64,000 bases of DNA, from positions 20,986-84,985 of the forward strand of contig DIUT01000065.1 in assembly GCA_002423105.1 (NCBI GenBank), read 5' to 3'. Positions 26,166-35,201 of the stretch are shown here, in pieces. The position numbers and the translations under genes were made by a program. Position 1 is the stretch's first letter; the number at the start of each line of letters is the position of its first letter. This stretch comes from Geobacter sp. UBA6151. Its GTDB lineage: Bacteria; Desulfobacterota; Desulfuromonadia; Geobacterales; Pseudopelobacteraceae. The notes under the pieces are model-generated. The model was not told the origin of the DNA, did not search any database, and saw nothing but the letters and a program-made list of their open reading frames with translations.

Positions 26166-28792
26166 GCAACAGCGCATTCATGAGCCGTCTGCGGAACATA
26201 ATGCCGCTAACTTTCAGAGGGCAGGCTGTGCTGTTTCTTGTTCCTGTTGTTGTTATGATTTCGCTGGTCTACACCCTTGAGTCCGTTTCGACGGAACGGA
26301 GAATTCTGCAGACCGAAATCATCAACAAAGGGGAAACCATCGCCTCCATCAGCGCCAGAAACGCCGAAATCGCCGTGCTCTCGGAAAATCCGGAACAGCT
26401 GCAGCAGGCTGCGCGCTCCATCATGGAAATCAAGGATGTGACGTTCGTAACCTTTTTTAATAAACAGTTTGACACACTGCTGCATGAAGGCAAACCCCGC
26501 CCCCTGGATAACCGCCTGAAAACCACCGATGGAACGGCCGTACAGTTCCTGAAGCATGACGATCTGTACGAATTCATTGCACCGGTTGTCTCGGTGCGCG
26601 CCAGTGAAGAGCTGTTTCTTCTGGAAGCCCAGGATGCTCCGCAACTTCGGGAACATGTCGGCTGGGTACGCATCGGTCTTTCCCGTGAGGTCATGGTCAG
26701 ATCGGAGCGTGGTATTTTGCTGCGCAGCAGCATTCTGGCCGTGGTGTTTACCATTGCCGGAGTAGCCCTGGCCTATTTGTTCATCTCGCTGGCCACCCGC
26801 CCCCTGCATGCCCTGATTTCAGCAGTAAAGGATGTCAGAGCCGGAGAACACCCCGAAGTGGCGGTCACCTCTCCCGACAGCGAAATCGGCAAGCTGACAG
26901 CTGAATTCAACCGGATGAGCCATGCCATCCGGGAGCGCGAGGAGTTTCTTAACAATATCATCGAGAACATTCCGCACATGATTTTTGTCAAGGATGCGGA
27001 GGAACTCCGCTTTGTGCGATTCAACAAGGCAGGTGAAGAACTTCTGGGCTACAACAGGGAAGAACTTTACGGAAAAAGCAGCCACGAACTTTTCCCGAAG
27101 GAGCAGGCCGACCTTTTTGTTGCAAAGGACCGGACGGCTCTCAGCAGCGGAGAGCTTCTGGATATTCCCGAAGAGTCACTCCTGACCGCCACCAAAGGCG
27201 AACGGATACTGCACTCCAAGAAGATTCCGATTGCGGATCACAACGGTATCCCGCGTTTTCTGCTGGGCATTTCCGAAGACATCACCGAACGCAAACAGAC
27301 GGAAAGTGAATTGGCACAGCACCGCAACCGGCTTGAAGAACTGGTGACTGAACGGACCGCCCAGTTGACCGTTGCCAAGGAGCAGGCTGAAAGCGCCAAC
27401 CGGGCCAAAAGCGAGTTTCTTTCCCGCATGAGCCATGAACTGCGCACCCCGCTTAATGCCATTCTGGGGTATGCCCAGATTCTGCGGCGTCAGGACAACC
27501 TGACCGAGGCCCAGCGCCAGCAACTGACAATCATGCGCAGCAGCGGCGAGCATCTGCTCAACCTGATCAACGACATTCTGGACGTAGGCAAGATCGAGGC
27601 GAACCGGATGGAGGTTGAAGCAAACGCCTTTGATCTGCATGCCCTGGTGCGCCAGGTTTTCAACCTGACCAGGCTGCAGGCCGAGGAAAAGGAGCTGCGC
27701 TTTGAATATAAAGCCGACGCATCACTGCCGGTCTATGTGCAGGGGGATGAGCGCAAACTGCGCCAGATCATGCTGAACCTGCTTTCAAATGCCGTCAAGT
27801 ATACCCGCAGAGGCAGCGTCACCCTGCGTGTCGGCTACGGTCACGACGGAACGGACCGTTTCCGCTGTGAGGTGGCTGATACCGGCATCGGCATTCCCGC
27901 CAACAAACTGGAAAGCATCTTTGAACCGTTCATACAACTGGAAATCGTTGCCCAGGCCCGTGAAGGGACCGGCCTGGGGCTCAATATAACCCGGCGGCTG
28001 TTGGATCTTATGGGAGGCAGCCTGACCGTGGAAAGTGAACCGGGCAAAGGAAGTATCTTCAGCTTTGAACTTGCCTTACCCTCAATCAGCGGTTACGGGA
28101 TCGATCCGGAGCAGTCAGTATGCCGCATCACCGGTTATCAGGGAGCACGCAGGAGAATACTGGTGGTTGACGACATCATCGGCAACACCTCCATGCTGCT
28201 TTCCCTGCTGGAACCGCTGGGCTTTGATCTGGATACGGCCCAACATGGCAGGGAAGCGCTGCAACTGGCCTTGGAACATCGGCCGGATCTGGTGTTGATG
28301 GACCTTGTCATGCCGGAAATGGAAGGAGTGGAAACGGCACAGCGCATGCGCGCCGATTCCCGGCTGGCCACCGTACGAATCATCGGCACATCGGCCACAG
28401 TGACGGCAAGCACCTACAAGGAACAGTTTGTCACCCTGTGCGACGACTTTGTCGAAAAACCGATCAGGATCGAACTGCTGCTGGAGAAGATCGGCAGCCT
28501 GCTGGGCATTGTCTGGGAGCTGTCCGATAATGTCATACCGGACACGCACAGCAATGTCGCAGCTCAGAAACAGGCTGAACCGCTGACCTCTCCGCCTGCC
28601 CATGAACTGGACGAACTGTATGAACTGGCCAGACTCGGGGACATGCTGAAGATCGAACAATGGGCAACTGCACTGAAAGAGAAAGAAATCAGCTATACCT
28701 GCTTCGCCGACACACTGCTGGAACTGGCCAGAAGTTTCAAATCCAGGGCCATTCTGGCACTGGTGGAGCAACACAGGGGAGATGATGCATGA
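26162..28792 (+). CDS. Hybrid sensor histidine kinase (HAMP-PAS-HisKA-HATPase-REC)
   Basis: 876 residues. TM1 at about 20-40, a periplasmic region of about 140 residues, TM2 at about 185-207, HAMP, a PAS domain (about 270-385, IIENIPHMIFVKDAEELRFVRFNKAGEELLGYN), coiled coil, HisKA (RMSHELRTPLNAILGYAQ, His near 423), HATPase (NLLSNAVKYTRRG, DTGIGIPANKL, GTGLGLNITRRL), and a receiver (about 660-785, LVLMDLVMPEMEG). A further 90-residue helical tail follows, which could be an Hpt-like or dimer region. It is coupled at both ends (4-bp overlaps) to the binding protein and the REC-kinase genes. Confidence 0.92.
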   Translation: MSNSAFMSRLRNIMPLTFRGQAVLFLVPVVVMISLVYTLESVSTERRILQTEIINKGETIASISARNAEIAVLSENPEQLQQAARSIMEIKDVTFVTFFNKQFDTLLHEGKPRPLDNRLKTTDGTAVQFLKHDDLYEFIAPVVSVRASEELFLLEAQDAPQLREHVGWVRIGLSREVMVRSERGILLRSSILAVVFTIAGVALAYLFISLATRPLHALISAVKDVRAGEHPEVAVTSPDSEIGKLTAEFNRMSHAIREREEFLNNIIENIPHMIFVKDAEELRFVRFNKAGEELLGYNREELYGKSSHELFPKEQADLFVAKDRTALSSGELLDIPEESLLTATKGERILHSKKIPIADHNGIPRFLLGISEDITERKQTESELAQHRNRLEELVTERTAQLTVAKEQAESANRAKSEFLSRMSHELRTPLNAILGYAQILRRQDNLTEAQRQQLTIMRSSGEHLLNLINDILDVGKIEANRMEVEANAFDLHALVRQVFNLTRLQAEEKELRFEYKADASLPVYVQGDERKLRQIMLNLLSNAVKYTRRGSVTLRVGYGHDGTDRFRCEVADTGIGIPANKLESIFEPFIQLEIVAQAREGTGLGLNITRRLLDLMGGSLTVESEPGKGSIFSFELALPSISGYGIDPEQSVCRITGYQGARRRILVVDDIIGNTSMLLSLLEPLGFDLDTAQHGREALQLALEHRPDLVLMDLVMPEMEGVETAQRMRADSRLATVRIIGTSATVTASTYKEQFVTLCDDFVEKPIRIELLLEKIGSLLGIVWELSDNVIPDTHSNVAAQKQAEPLTSPPAHELDELYELARLGDMLKIEQWATALKEKEISYTCFADTLLELARSFKSRAILALVEQHRGDDA

Positions 28793-30090
28793 GTACATAT
28801 CCACGCAGCAACCAATCCGGCAACGAAACGCGCAAACCGGTCATCCTGATGGTTGACGATGACCCCAACAACCTGTCTGTGGTGCGGGACAGCCTTATGG
28901 AGTGCGAGTACACCCTGCTTGCTGCCGAGGACGGCGAAAGCGCTGTGGAGCGCGCCGTGTACGCCCAGCCGGACCTGATATTGCTGGATATCATGATGCC
29001 AGGCATCGACGGATTTGAAACCTGCCACCGCCTGAAGTTACAGGAAACCACGAAGGATATCCCGGTAATCTTCATGACAGCGTTGGCGGAAACAGAGCAC
29101 AAGGTCAAAGGTCTTGCGGGGGGCGCGGTGGATTATATTACCAAGCCGTTCCAGCGGGAGGAACTGCTGGCCCGCATTGCCATACACCTGCATATACGGG
29201 AGCTGACCAACCGCTTGCAGGAGGCCAATGAAACCCTCGAACTGCGGGTTGCGGAACGCACCGCCGACCTGGCCGTCGCCAACAGGGAGCTGGAAGAGGA
29301 AATAGCCGGGCGCCAGAAAGCCCAGGAAGCCCTTGAAGCCCTCAACAACTCGTTGGAGGAGCGGATCGCCACATCAGTCGCGGAACTGCGCCAGAAGGAC
29401 GATCTGTTGATGCATCAAAACCGCCTGGCCGCCATGGGAGAGTTGCTGACCAGCATTGCCCACCAGTGGCGGCAACCGTTGAACAACATCGCAGCCTATA
29501 TTCAGGCCATGCAGTTTCTGCATAAAAGCGGCGAACTGACCGCAGAAGAGATGGATAAGGATATCAGCGAAGTGATGGATATTCTCAAATATATGTCACA
29601 GACCATCGACGACTTCAGAAAATTCTATCGTAAGGATCAGGAATTGCGGGAATTTGACGTCAGAAGTGTGGCGGAACGCTGCATAGGACTGACCGGACCA
29701 GCCCTGAAGTCCGGCAATATCCAGGTAACGGTACAGGGGGACCGGGATATTCGAGCGACCGGCTATCCCAACGAATATGCCCAGTGTCTGGTCAATATCC
29801 TTTATAACGCCATGGATATCCTGCTGGAACGCTCGGTCAGCGCTCCCCTGATCGAGCTTCACATACAACGGCAGGAAAACCACTCAGTGCTCTCTGTCAA
29901 GGACAATGGTGGCGGCATTGCCCCCGAAATCATACCGCACATCTTTGACCCGTATTTTACCACCAAAGGACCGGCCAGCGGCACCGGTATCGGCCTGTAC
30001 ATGGCCCGCACCCTGATTGAACGCAACATGGGCGGAAAGCTGACGGTACAGAACACTGACGTGGGGGCTGAGTTCAGAATAGAACTGTAA
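28789..30090 (+). CDS. Receiver-histidine kinase protein (REC-coiled coil-HisKA-HATPase)
   Basis: 433 residues, soluble. A receiver domain (about 14-135) has VDDDPNNLSVV, phospho-Asp in LILLDIMMPGIDG (near 67) and DYITKPF. After a coiled coil (about 140-205), HisKA carries TSIAHQWRQPLNNIAAYIQ and HATPase carries DNGGGIAPEIIPHIFDPY and GTGIGLYMAR. The C-terminal 220 residues are a paralogue of those in the protein encoded at 13984. As a cytoplasmic REC-kinase it can collect phosphate from the two hybrid kinases encoded just upstream and pass it on. No DNA-binding domain is present in this operon. Confidence 0.9.
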   Translation: MSTYPRSNQSGNETRKPVILMVDDDPNNLSVVRDSLMECEYTLLAAEDGESAVERAVYAQPDLILLDIMMPGIDGFETCHRLKLQETTKDIPVIFMTALAETEHKVKGLAGGAVDYITKPFQREELLARIAIHLHIRELTNRLQEANETLELRVAERTADLAVANRELEEEIAGRQKAQEALEALNNSLEERIATSVAELRQKDDLLMHQNRLAAMGELLTSIAHQWRQPLNNIAAYIQAMQFLHKSGELTAEEMDKDISEVMDILKYMSQTIDDFRKFYRKDQELREFDVRSVAERCIGLTGPALKSGNIQVTVQGDRDIRATGYPNEYAQCLVNILYNAMDILLERSVSAPLIELHIQRQENHSVLSVKDNGGGIAPEIIPHIFDPYFTTKGPASGTGIGLYMARTLIERNMGGKLTVQNTDVGAEFRIEL

Positions 30091-30174
30091 GACCTGACTG
30101 AAAGAGCGACTTGCAGCAGAGATGGGCTCAGGATCATACTGAATAGCTAACAATAACCACAACTACTTGATGGG

Positions 30175-30627
30175 TTACAGATCCAGAATCATGGCATTTT
30201 CATCGCAGTCGGGGAATTTGGGGCACTTGATACAGTCTCCCCATACCTTGTGGGGCAGTGTCGCTTTGTCCACCAGCCTGAATCCCAGCTTGCCAAAAAA
30301 CTCCGGCTTGTAGGTCAGACAGAACACCCGCTTCAGCCCCAGTTCCCGCGCCTCGGCAATACAGGCATTGACCAGCGTGCTGCCGATCCCTTTGCGCCCG
30401 GTATCTTCGGCAACAGCCACGGAACGCACCTCAGCCAGGTCTTCCCAGACGATATGCAGGGCCGATGCCCCCAGCAAACGTCCGTTTTCGTCAACGTCCA
30501 CGTAGAAATCACGCAACGACTCATACAATTCTGACAACGAGCGGGACAGCATATCTCCCTTGCTGGCATAGACGGCAAGCAGCTTCTGGATTCCCTTCAC
30601 ATCGGCTATCTGGGCTTTACGTAACAT
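30175..30627 (-). CDS. GNAT N-acetyltransferase, short N-acetylglutamate-synthase type
   Basis: 150 residues from the ATG at 30627 with AGGAG 5 bases upstream. A complete GNAT domain: RKAQIADVKGIQKLL at the start, VRSVAVAEDTGRKGIGSTLVNACIAEARELGL (acetyl-CoA pyrophosphate loop RKGIGS) and FCLTYKPEFFGKLGFRLVDK. The C-terminus WGDCIKCPKFPDCDENAMILDL with three Cys is typical of the short ArgA-like enzymes found in delta-proteobacteria that lack the kinase-like domain of classical NAGS. It would acetylate glutamate for arginine synthesis; no arg genes are next to it, so the substrate stays inferred. Confidence 0.7.
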   Translation of the reverse strand: MLRKAQIADVKGIQKLLAVYASKGDMLSRSLSELYESLRDFYVDVDENGRLLGASALHIVWEDLAEVRSVAVAEDTGRKGIGSTLVNACIAEARELGLKRVFCLTYKPEFFGKLGFRLVDKATLPHKVWGDCIKCPKFPDCDENAMILDL

Positions 30628-30710
30628 GGGTACTCCTGAATTCACTGATAAATTGACAGGAGAAAGTCTAGCAAAGTTCCGCTTGGATGCACATCTTTTT
30701 TACTGTTTGC

Positions 30711-31472
30711 TCAGTCAATACGCCCGATCAGGCGCAACAGGCCATCCATGATGGTCGCCGGGTGGGGAGGACAGCCGGGAATATAGAGATCAACCGGGAT
30801 CAGCGCATCGGCCCCGTTATGAACCTGGGCATGGTCCCTGAACGGCCCGCCGCCGATGGCGCAGGCGCCGCAGGCGATTACCACCCTGGGCTTCGGCACC
30901 CCTTCCAGGGTCTTCAACAGCGCCTCCCGCATGTTTTCGCTGACCGGGCCGGTCACCAGAATACCGTCGGCATGCCGGGGAGAGGCTACGAACTGTATGC
31001 CGAATCGCCCCAGATCCCAAGCCAGGGTATTCAGCACGTTAGTATCGGCTTCGCAGGCATTGCATCCGCCAGCGCTGACCTGACGCAGCTTGAAAGACCT
31101 GCCGAACAGTGATCTGAGCTGGCCCGACAACGGCTCTGCCCGGCGCATCGGCTCCCCGGCGCGCAGCAGCAGGTCATCCCTGTTACGTGCTGCCAGACGA
31201 TACTCCTGAGTAAAAAAGATGGCCTGATGCGGGCAGGCGGCCACACAGGCCGGGCAGAAAAGACAAAGGCCAAGGTCGATGGAAAGTCCACGGTCACCGG
31301 GGGTTATGGCATTGACCGGGCAAACATCGGCACAGGTCCGGCATCCGGCAGGACAACGTCCCGGCTCAAGCCGCGGCATGCCGCGAAAGCGCACCGGAAG
31401 CCGGGGCGGCTCTTCGGGAAAAGCCTGGGTACGGTGTCCCTGACGTATCCGCTCAATGATGGATTGCAGCAT
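30711..31472 (-). CDS. Ehr-like complex small subunit (NuoB/HyfI-like with ferredoxin domain)
   Basis: 253 residues from the ATG at 31472 (AGGAG 6 bases upstream). A 2x[4Fe-4S] ferredoxin region has Cys 40, 44, 47, 51 and 70, 73, 76, 80, each set ending in CP. The C-terminal NuoB/hydrogenase-small-subunit domain has GGCNACEAD (Cys137, 140), CGAC (201, 204) and PGCPPHP (Cys234), so a proximal [4Fe-4S] cluster can form. It belongs to the operon starting at 38112 but is separated from the large-subunit gene by a 138-bp inverted-repeat element. Related proteins pass electrons in group-4 hydrogenases and complex I. Confidence 0.82.
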   Translation of the reverse strand: MLQSIIERIRQGHRTQAFPEEPPRLPVRFRGMPRLEPGRCPAGCRTCADVCPVNAITPGDRGLSIDLGLCLFCPACVAACPHQAIFFTQEYRLAARNRDDLLLRAGEPMRRAEPLSGQLRSLFGRSFKLRQVSAGGCNACEADTNVLNTLAWDLGRFGIQFVASPRHADGILVTGPVSENMREALLKTLEGVPKPRVVIACGACAIGGGPFRDHAQVHNGADALIPVDLYIPGCPPHPATIMDGLLRLIGRID

Positions 31473-31487
31473 CAAGTGCTCCTGAAA

Positions 31488-31625
31488 GGTTGTTGAAAAA
31501 CAGCCATCTCGCCGCCGTCCTCAAAAGCCCTCGTGTGCGGCGTAGCGCTGCTACGCCTCCGTGGGGCTTTTTGCGGGTGCGACGATCTGACTATTTTTGA
31601 ACAACCTGAGTTTTTCAACAGCCTG
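31488..31625. repeat. MITE-like inverted-repeat element inside the Ehr-like operon
   Basis: The ends are inverted repeats: TTGTTGAAAAAC near 31490-31501 and its partner GTTTTTCAACAG near 31610-31621. The centre is a long hairpin: AAAAGCCC...GCGGCGTAGC-GCT-GCTACGCCtCC...GGGGCTTTT (31533-31572). No reading frame is present. It fills the whole gap between the large-subunit stop codon (31626) and the small-subunit leader. It could have been inserted as a dispersed non-autonomous repeat, and its central hairpin followed by T-runs may weaken transcription into the small-subunit gene. Confidence 0.75.
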
Positions 31626-33113
31626 CTACAGATCAAATCCGCAGTAAGAAAGGTTAAAGCTTTTGTTGCAAAGCGGGAAGTCGGAAATCTGCTCCCCACG
31701 CAACGCCATGGCCAGCCCTTGCCAATTGTGAAAGGAAGGATCCGTGATCTTGTAACGGGCAAAGCGTCCAAGAGCATCGGTCAACGCGACGTGGCAGATT
31801 TCTCCCCGCCAGCCTTCGGTCAGGGCAACAACCAGGCGTCCGCCGGGCAGACGCTCCGGCAAGGCAGCATGCTCCGGCCCTCCTGTCAGGTTTTCAACCA
31901 GTTCCGTAATCAGGCGCACTGACTCATCGGCTTCCTGTCGGCGTTGCACAGCTCTGGCCAGCACATCCCCCTGCCCTTCCTGTTCCAGCGCCGCGCACGA
32001 GTGCTTGCGGTATATGCCAAAGGGGTGAGTCTGCCGGATATCGCGCGAAAGACCGCAGGCGCGGGCCGCAGGGCCGACAAGCCCCAGTTCTGCGGCAGTT
32101 TCTGCGCTGACCTTGCCGGTTCCTTCAAAGCGATTCATCACCGACGGCGTCTGCCAGAGCAGATCAACAGCACCGGCCAGATCACGGTGGGCATCCCGCA
32201 AACGCTTAAGAAATCCCAGCATATCCGCTTCATGAAGGCCAAATCCGACGCCCCCCGGACAGAGCATCCCCCGCCCGAAGCGATTGCCGCACAGATCAGC
32301 GGTCAGATTCAGGAAGTCACCGCGAATCCGTCCGCAGAAAGAGGCCGTGGGCAGATAGCCCACATCTCCGGCCAGGGCACCCAGATCACCGGTGTGGTTG
32401 GCCAGCCGCTCAAGTTCCAGAGCAACAGCCCGCAGCGCTTCAGCCCCGGGGGAGATCGTCCGTTCGGCCAGATTTTCCAGCAACAGACAATGAGCCCAGA
32501 GGTGGCCGACGGATGTGTCACCCGCCACGGTCTCCAGAAGCGGGACAGAACGGGCCGAGGGACCGCCAATCAGCGCTTCTTCAACCCCGCGGTGCTGATA
32601 GCCCAGGGATATCTCCAGACTGAAGACCTCTTCGCCGTGACACTGGAATCGGAAATGTCCCGGTTCAATGATACCGGCATGGACCGGTCCCACGGCCACT
32701 TCATGGACCTGTTGCCCCTCCACCCGGTAGTAGTCGGTAATTCCCGCTCCGCCAGAGGGAAAACGCACCGGTTTCAGCCAGGGATGACCATCCGGCAGCA
32801 GACCGCACTGTTCGGCGATCTCCCGTTCAAACAGCGAAAGCTGGGGGCAGAGCCCGGCCAGCGAGGTAAAACGCTCCACGACCTCGGTGGAAACAACCCC
32901 CACCACACCCAGACGGTCATCAGTCAACACCGCATATAATCTGGCTGGACTCTGGCCCCCGGCCCCTGGACCCTGAACCCCAAAGTAGCTGCTGGCCCGC
33001 CAGCCATCGGCAATGGCAACATAGACTTCCTGAATGAAGTCATCCATTTTCACGAACGGGATGTCGGCCAGGGCCGCCGATCCCGGATTGCCCAGTATCA
33101 GCATCCTGCTCAT
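31626..33113 (-). CDS. Ehr-like complex large subunit (HyfG/NuoCD-like, Ni-Fe ligands absent)
   Basis: 495 residues. The N-terminal 120 residues resemble NuoC, the rest NuoD/hydrogenase large subunit (VEVGPVHAGIIEPGHFRF-like, SLGYQHRGVEEAL). The Ni-binding Cys pairs are missing by eye: the first site reads ETVAGDTSVGH (194-204), with Ala197 and Thr200 where hydrogenases have CxxC; the second reads DPSFHNW (458-464), with Ser460 and Asn463 where they have CxxC. Two other Cys in the last 15 residues do not fit the motif. It is thus an Ehr (energy-converting hydrogenase related) subunit rather than a hydrogenase. ATGA overlap with the gene upstream. Confidence 0.82.
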   Translation of the reverse strand: MSRMLILGNPGSAALADIPFVKMDDFIQEVYVAIADGWRASSYFGVQGPGAGGQSPARLYAVLTDDRLGVVGVVSTEVVERFTSLAGLCPQLSLFEREIAEQCGLLPDGHPWLKPVRFPSGGAGITDYYRVEGQQVHEVAVGPVHAGIIEPGHFRFQCHGEEVFSLEISLGYQHRGVEEALIGGPSARSVPLLETVAGDTSVGHLWAHCLLLENLAERTISPGAEALRAVALELERLANHTGDLGALAGDVGYLPTASFCGRIRGDFLNLTADLCGNRFGRGMLCPGGVGFGLHEADMLGFLKRLRDAHRDLAGAVDLLWQTPSVMNRFEGTGKVSAETAAELGLVGPAARACGLSRDIRQTHPFGIYRKHSCAALEQEGQGDVLARAVQRRQEADESVRLITELVENLTGGPEHAALPERLPGGRLVVALTEGWRGEICHVALTDALGRFARYKITDPSFHNWQGLAMALRGEQISDFPLCNKSFNLSYCGFDL

Positions 33114-34549
33114 GGCCCACCCCCCAACAGCGCAGCGCCCTGGCGCAGGAGGTCAAACAGCGGTCCAGGCATCCAGCTTCCCAGCAGCAGCACCGCCAGC
33201 AGCAAACAGGCCGGTGGGAGCACATTCTGATACCGGTCACGAAAACCGCTGTCAGGAAGACTGGCAGGCGGAGTTCCCAGAACCATTCCCAGAACCGTGG
33301 GTGCCATCCCCAGAAAGATGATGGCCAGTAAAGCCAGGAACAAACCGCCGACCAGCCAGTGTTCCTGGCGAAAGGCGTTAACCGCTATGATGAATTCACT
33401 CTGAAAAATCAGGGACGGAGGAAAGGCACTGACGGCCAGAAAACCGGCCAGAAACAGCCCGCCGGACCAGGGTAGCAGGCGCAGCGCCCCCCGCATCCCC
33501 AACGTGCTCTTACTGGCAAAGGCGCGGTGCAGATTACCGGAGGAGAGAAACAACACCCCTTTGAGCAGGCCGTTGCCCATCAGGTGCAGCAACATACCGA
33601 TCAACGCCCCCTTGCCGATCCCCAAGGCCAGGGCCAAAATCCCTACATGCTCCACACTGGAATAAGCCAGAAGACGTTTGAAGTCCGCCTGCCGCACCAA
33701 AAAGGCCGCTGCAAGGGCCATGGAAAAAAGCCCCATCACCAGCAGCGGCTGCCGGTAGAAACCGTCATCACCGCCTGCGGCAAGCATCACCTGATAGACG
33801 CGCAACAGTGCCAGGAAACCACAACTGGTGAGGCCTCCGGCCAAAAGCGCCCCCACCAGCCCCGGCGCTTCACCGTAGGCATCCGGCTTCCAGGTGTGTA
33901 ACGGCGCCAGCCCCAGTTTGGCGCCGAATCCGGTCAGCAAGAAGATGAAGGCCGCTTTCAGCCAGCCCTTGTCCAGGGCAGGAGCGATTGCCAGCAGTTC
34001 ATCCAGATGCAGGGTCGCGTCAACACCGGCCACCAGAGTGGCGTAGGCCAGAAAATAGACGCCCAAAAGCGCCAGGGCGATCCCCACCGAGCCGATCATC
34101 AGGTATTTCCAGGTGGCTTCGATTGAACGGGCATTGCGGTTGAAATAGATCAGAGGGGCCATGGTCAGGGTGGTGGCTGCCACCGAGACCCACAACAGCC
34201 CCAGATGGCGTGAAAAACAGACCAGGGTCATGGCGGACAGGCAAAGAAGCAGGGCCGGAACCAACACCCGGTTGGAGCGGTCCGGCCGGTCCCGGCGCAG
34301 ATAGCCCACCGCATAGAAGGCGCAGAACAGGAACAACAGACTGACCGTCAATAGTACGATCGCCCCCAGTGGATCGAGATCGATCCAGTTGTTGCTGATA
34401 CGGTTGTCCGCCTGCAGCGCAAACACCAGCGAGAGCCCGAAATGCGGCACCGCCAGCAGCGGCAGCAGCAAGGGGCGCTGCTGCTCAGAGCGGATCATCC
34501 AGGCGGCCACAGCCCCCAGCAGCGGCAGTATGAGCAGCAAAAACATCAT
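33110..34549 (-). CDS. Ehr-like complex membrane subunit (HyfF/NuoN-like)
   Basis: 479 residues, almost all hydrophobic, about 14 predicted TM helices. The antiporter-type core shows a conserved Lys in GAKLGLAPLHTWKPDAYGEAPGLVGALLAGG and a second LLAYSSVEHVGILALALGIG segment, the standard Mrp/NuoN pattern. It would conduct H+ or Na+ as part of the membrane arm. It starts 3 bp after the HyfE-like stop and overlaps the large-subunit gene by 4 bp. Confidence 0.88.
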   Translation of the reverse strand: MMFLLLILPLLGAVAAWMIRSEQQRPLLLPLLAVPHFGLSLVFALQADNRISNNWIDLDPLGAIVLLTVSLLFLFCAFYAVGYLRRDRPDRSNRVLVPALLLCLSAMTLVCFSRHLGLLWVSVAATTLTMAPLIYFNRNARSIEATWKYLMIGSVGIALALLGVYFLAYATLVAGVDATLHLDELLAIAPALDKGWLKAAFIFLLTGFGAKLGLAPLHTWKPDAYGEAPGLVGALLAGGLTSCGFLALLRVYQVMLAAGGDDGFYRQPLLVMGLFSMALAAAFLVRQADFKRLLAYSSVEHVGILALALGIGKGALIGMLLHLMGNGLLKGVLFLSSGNLHRAFASKSTLGMRGALRLLPWSGGLFLAGFLAVSAFPPSLIFQSEFIIAVNAFRQEHWLVGGLFLALLAIIFLGMAPTVLGMVLGTPPASLPDSGFRDRYQNVLPPACLLLAVLLLGSWMPGPLFDLLRQGAALLGGGP

Positions 34550-34552
34550 CGG

Positions 34553-35197
34553 CTACTTCTCCCGCAACGCCGAGAGGCGTGAAGTATCAAGGGACGAAAA
34601 TTCACGGCTGATATGCCCGATAACGATCCCCATCACAAAAGTTCCGGCCAGCAAGTCAAGCAGTACGCCAGCCTCCACCATCAGCGGCATCGCCTCTGCC
34701 AGCAGCAGGCCAAAGATAAAGATGCCGTTCTCCAGAATCAGATAGCCCAACACTTGTGAAATAGCCTTGCGGCGAGTGGTCAGCAACAGGAAACCGGTCA
34801 GCAGTGTAGCGATGGAGGCCGGCACGAACAGATGTCCCTGGTGAGCGGCCAGCAGCGGAAGCCGGGGCACATACAGAAAGGCCAGGGCAGTTACCGCCGC
34901 GCCAATTACCAGCGTAGCTCCAAAGCCCAGGAAGGGCTCGGTCTCCCGCTTGATTTCTGCCGCGCGTATGGCAGAAAACAGCAACCAGGGAATGATCACT
35001 CCCTTGACCAGGATGATCCCCGCCGTAATGACCATCAGGTGCCAGTTAAGCGGATGCAGGATGCCCGGCAACAACCCCAGCAGCACTCCCTGCGCCGTGG
35101 CCAGACGCACGGCAAGGGACAGTCGCCCGGTGGAAAGCAGGGCAAAGTTGAGCAGCATTACCAGAATCAGCAGATGGTTACTGAGGAATGAAACCAT
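34553..35197 (-). CDS. Ehr-like complex membrane subunit (HyfE-like)
   Basis: 214 residues with about 7 TM helices. It resembles HyfE/NuoK-type subunits: GYLILENGIFIFGLLLAEAMPLMVEAGVLLDLLAGTFVMGIVIGHI near 145-195, with the membrane Glu typical of that family. GAGG stands before the ATG at 35197, and the start is 5 bases from the stop of the HyfD-like gene. Part of the membrane arm of the six-gene operon. Confidence 0.82.
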   Translation of the reverse strand: MVSFLSNHLLILVMLLNFALLSTGRLSLAVRLATAQGVLLGLLPGILHPLNWHLMVITAGIILVKGVIIPWLLFSAIRAAEIKRETEPFLGFGATLVIGAAVTALAFLYVPRLPLLAAHQGHLFVPASIATLLTGFLLLTTRRKAISQVLGYLILENGIFIFGLLLAEAMPLMVEAGVLLDLLAGTFVMGIVIGHISREFSSLDTSRLSALREK

Positions 35198-35201
35198 CGG
35201 A

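Noticed and set aside
31944..32939. Long plus-strand frame opposite the Ehr large subunit (also 34950-35948 opposite the membrane subunits and 2371-3189 opposite the kinase)
   Set aside because: Each lies fully on the other strand of a gene with clear family motifs; no ribosome binding site or recognisable domain. They are shadows caused by high third-position GC.
30711..33113. Functional NiFe hydrogenase
   Set aside because: Both Ni-binding Cys pairs appear replaced in the large subunit, and no maturation genes (hypA-F) are seen.
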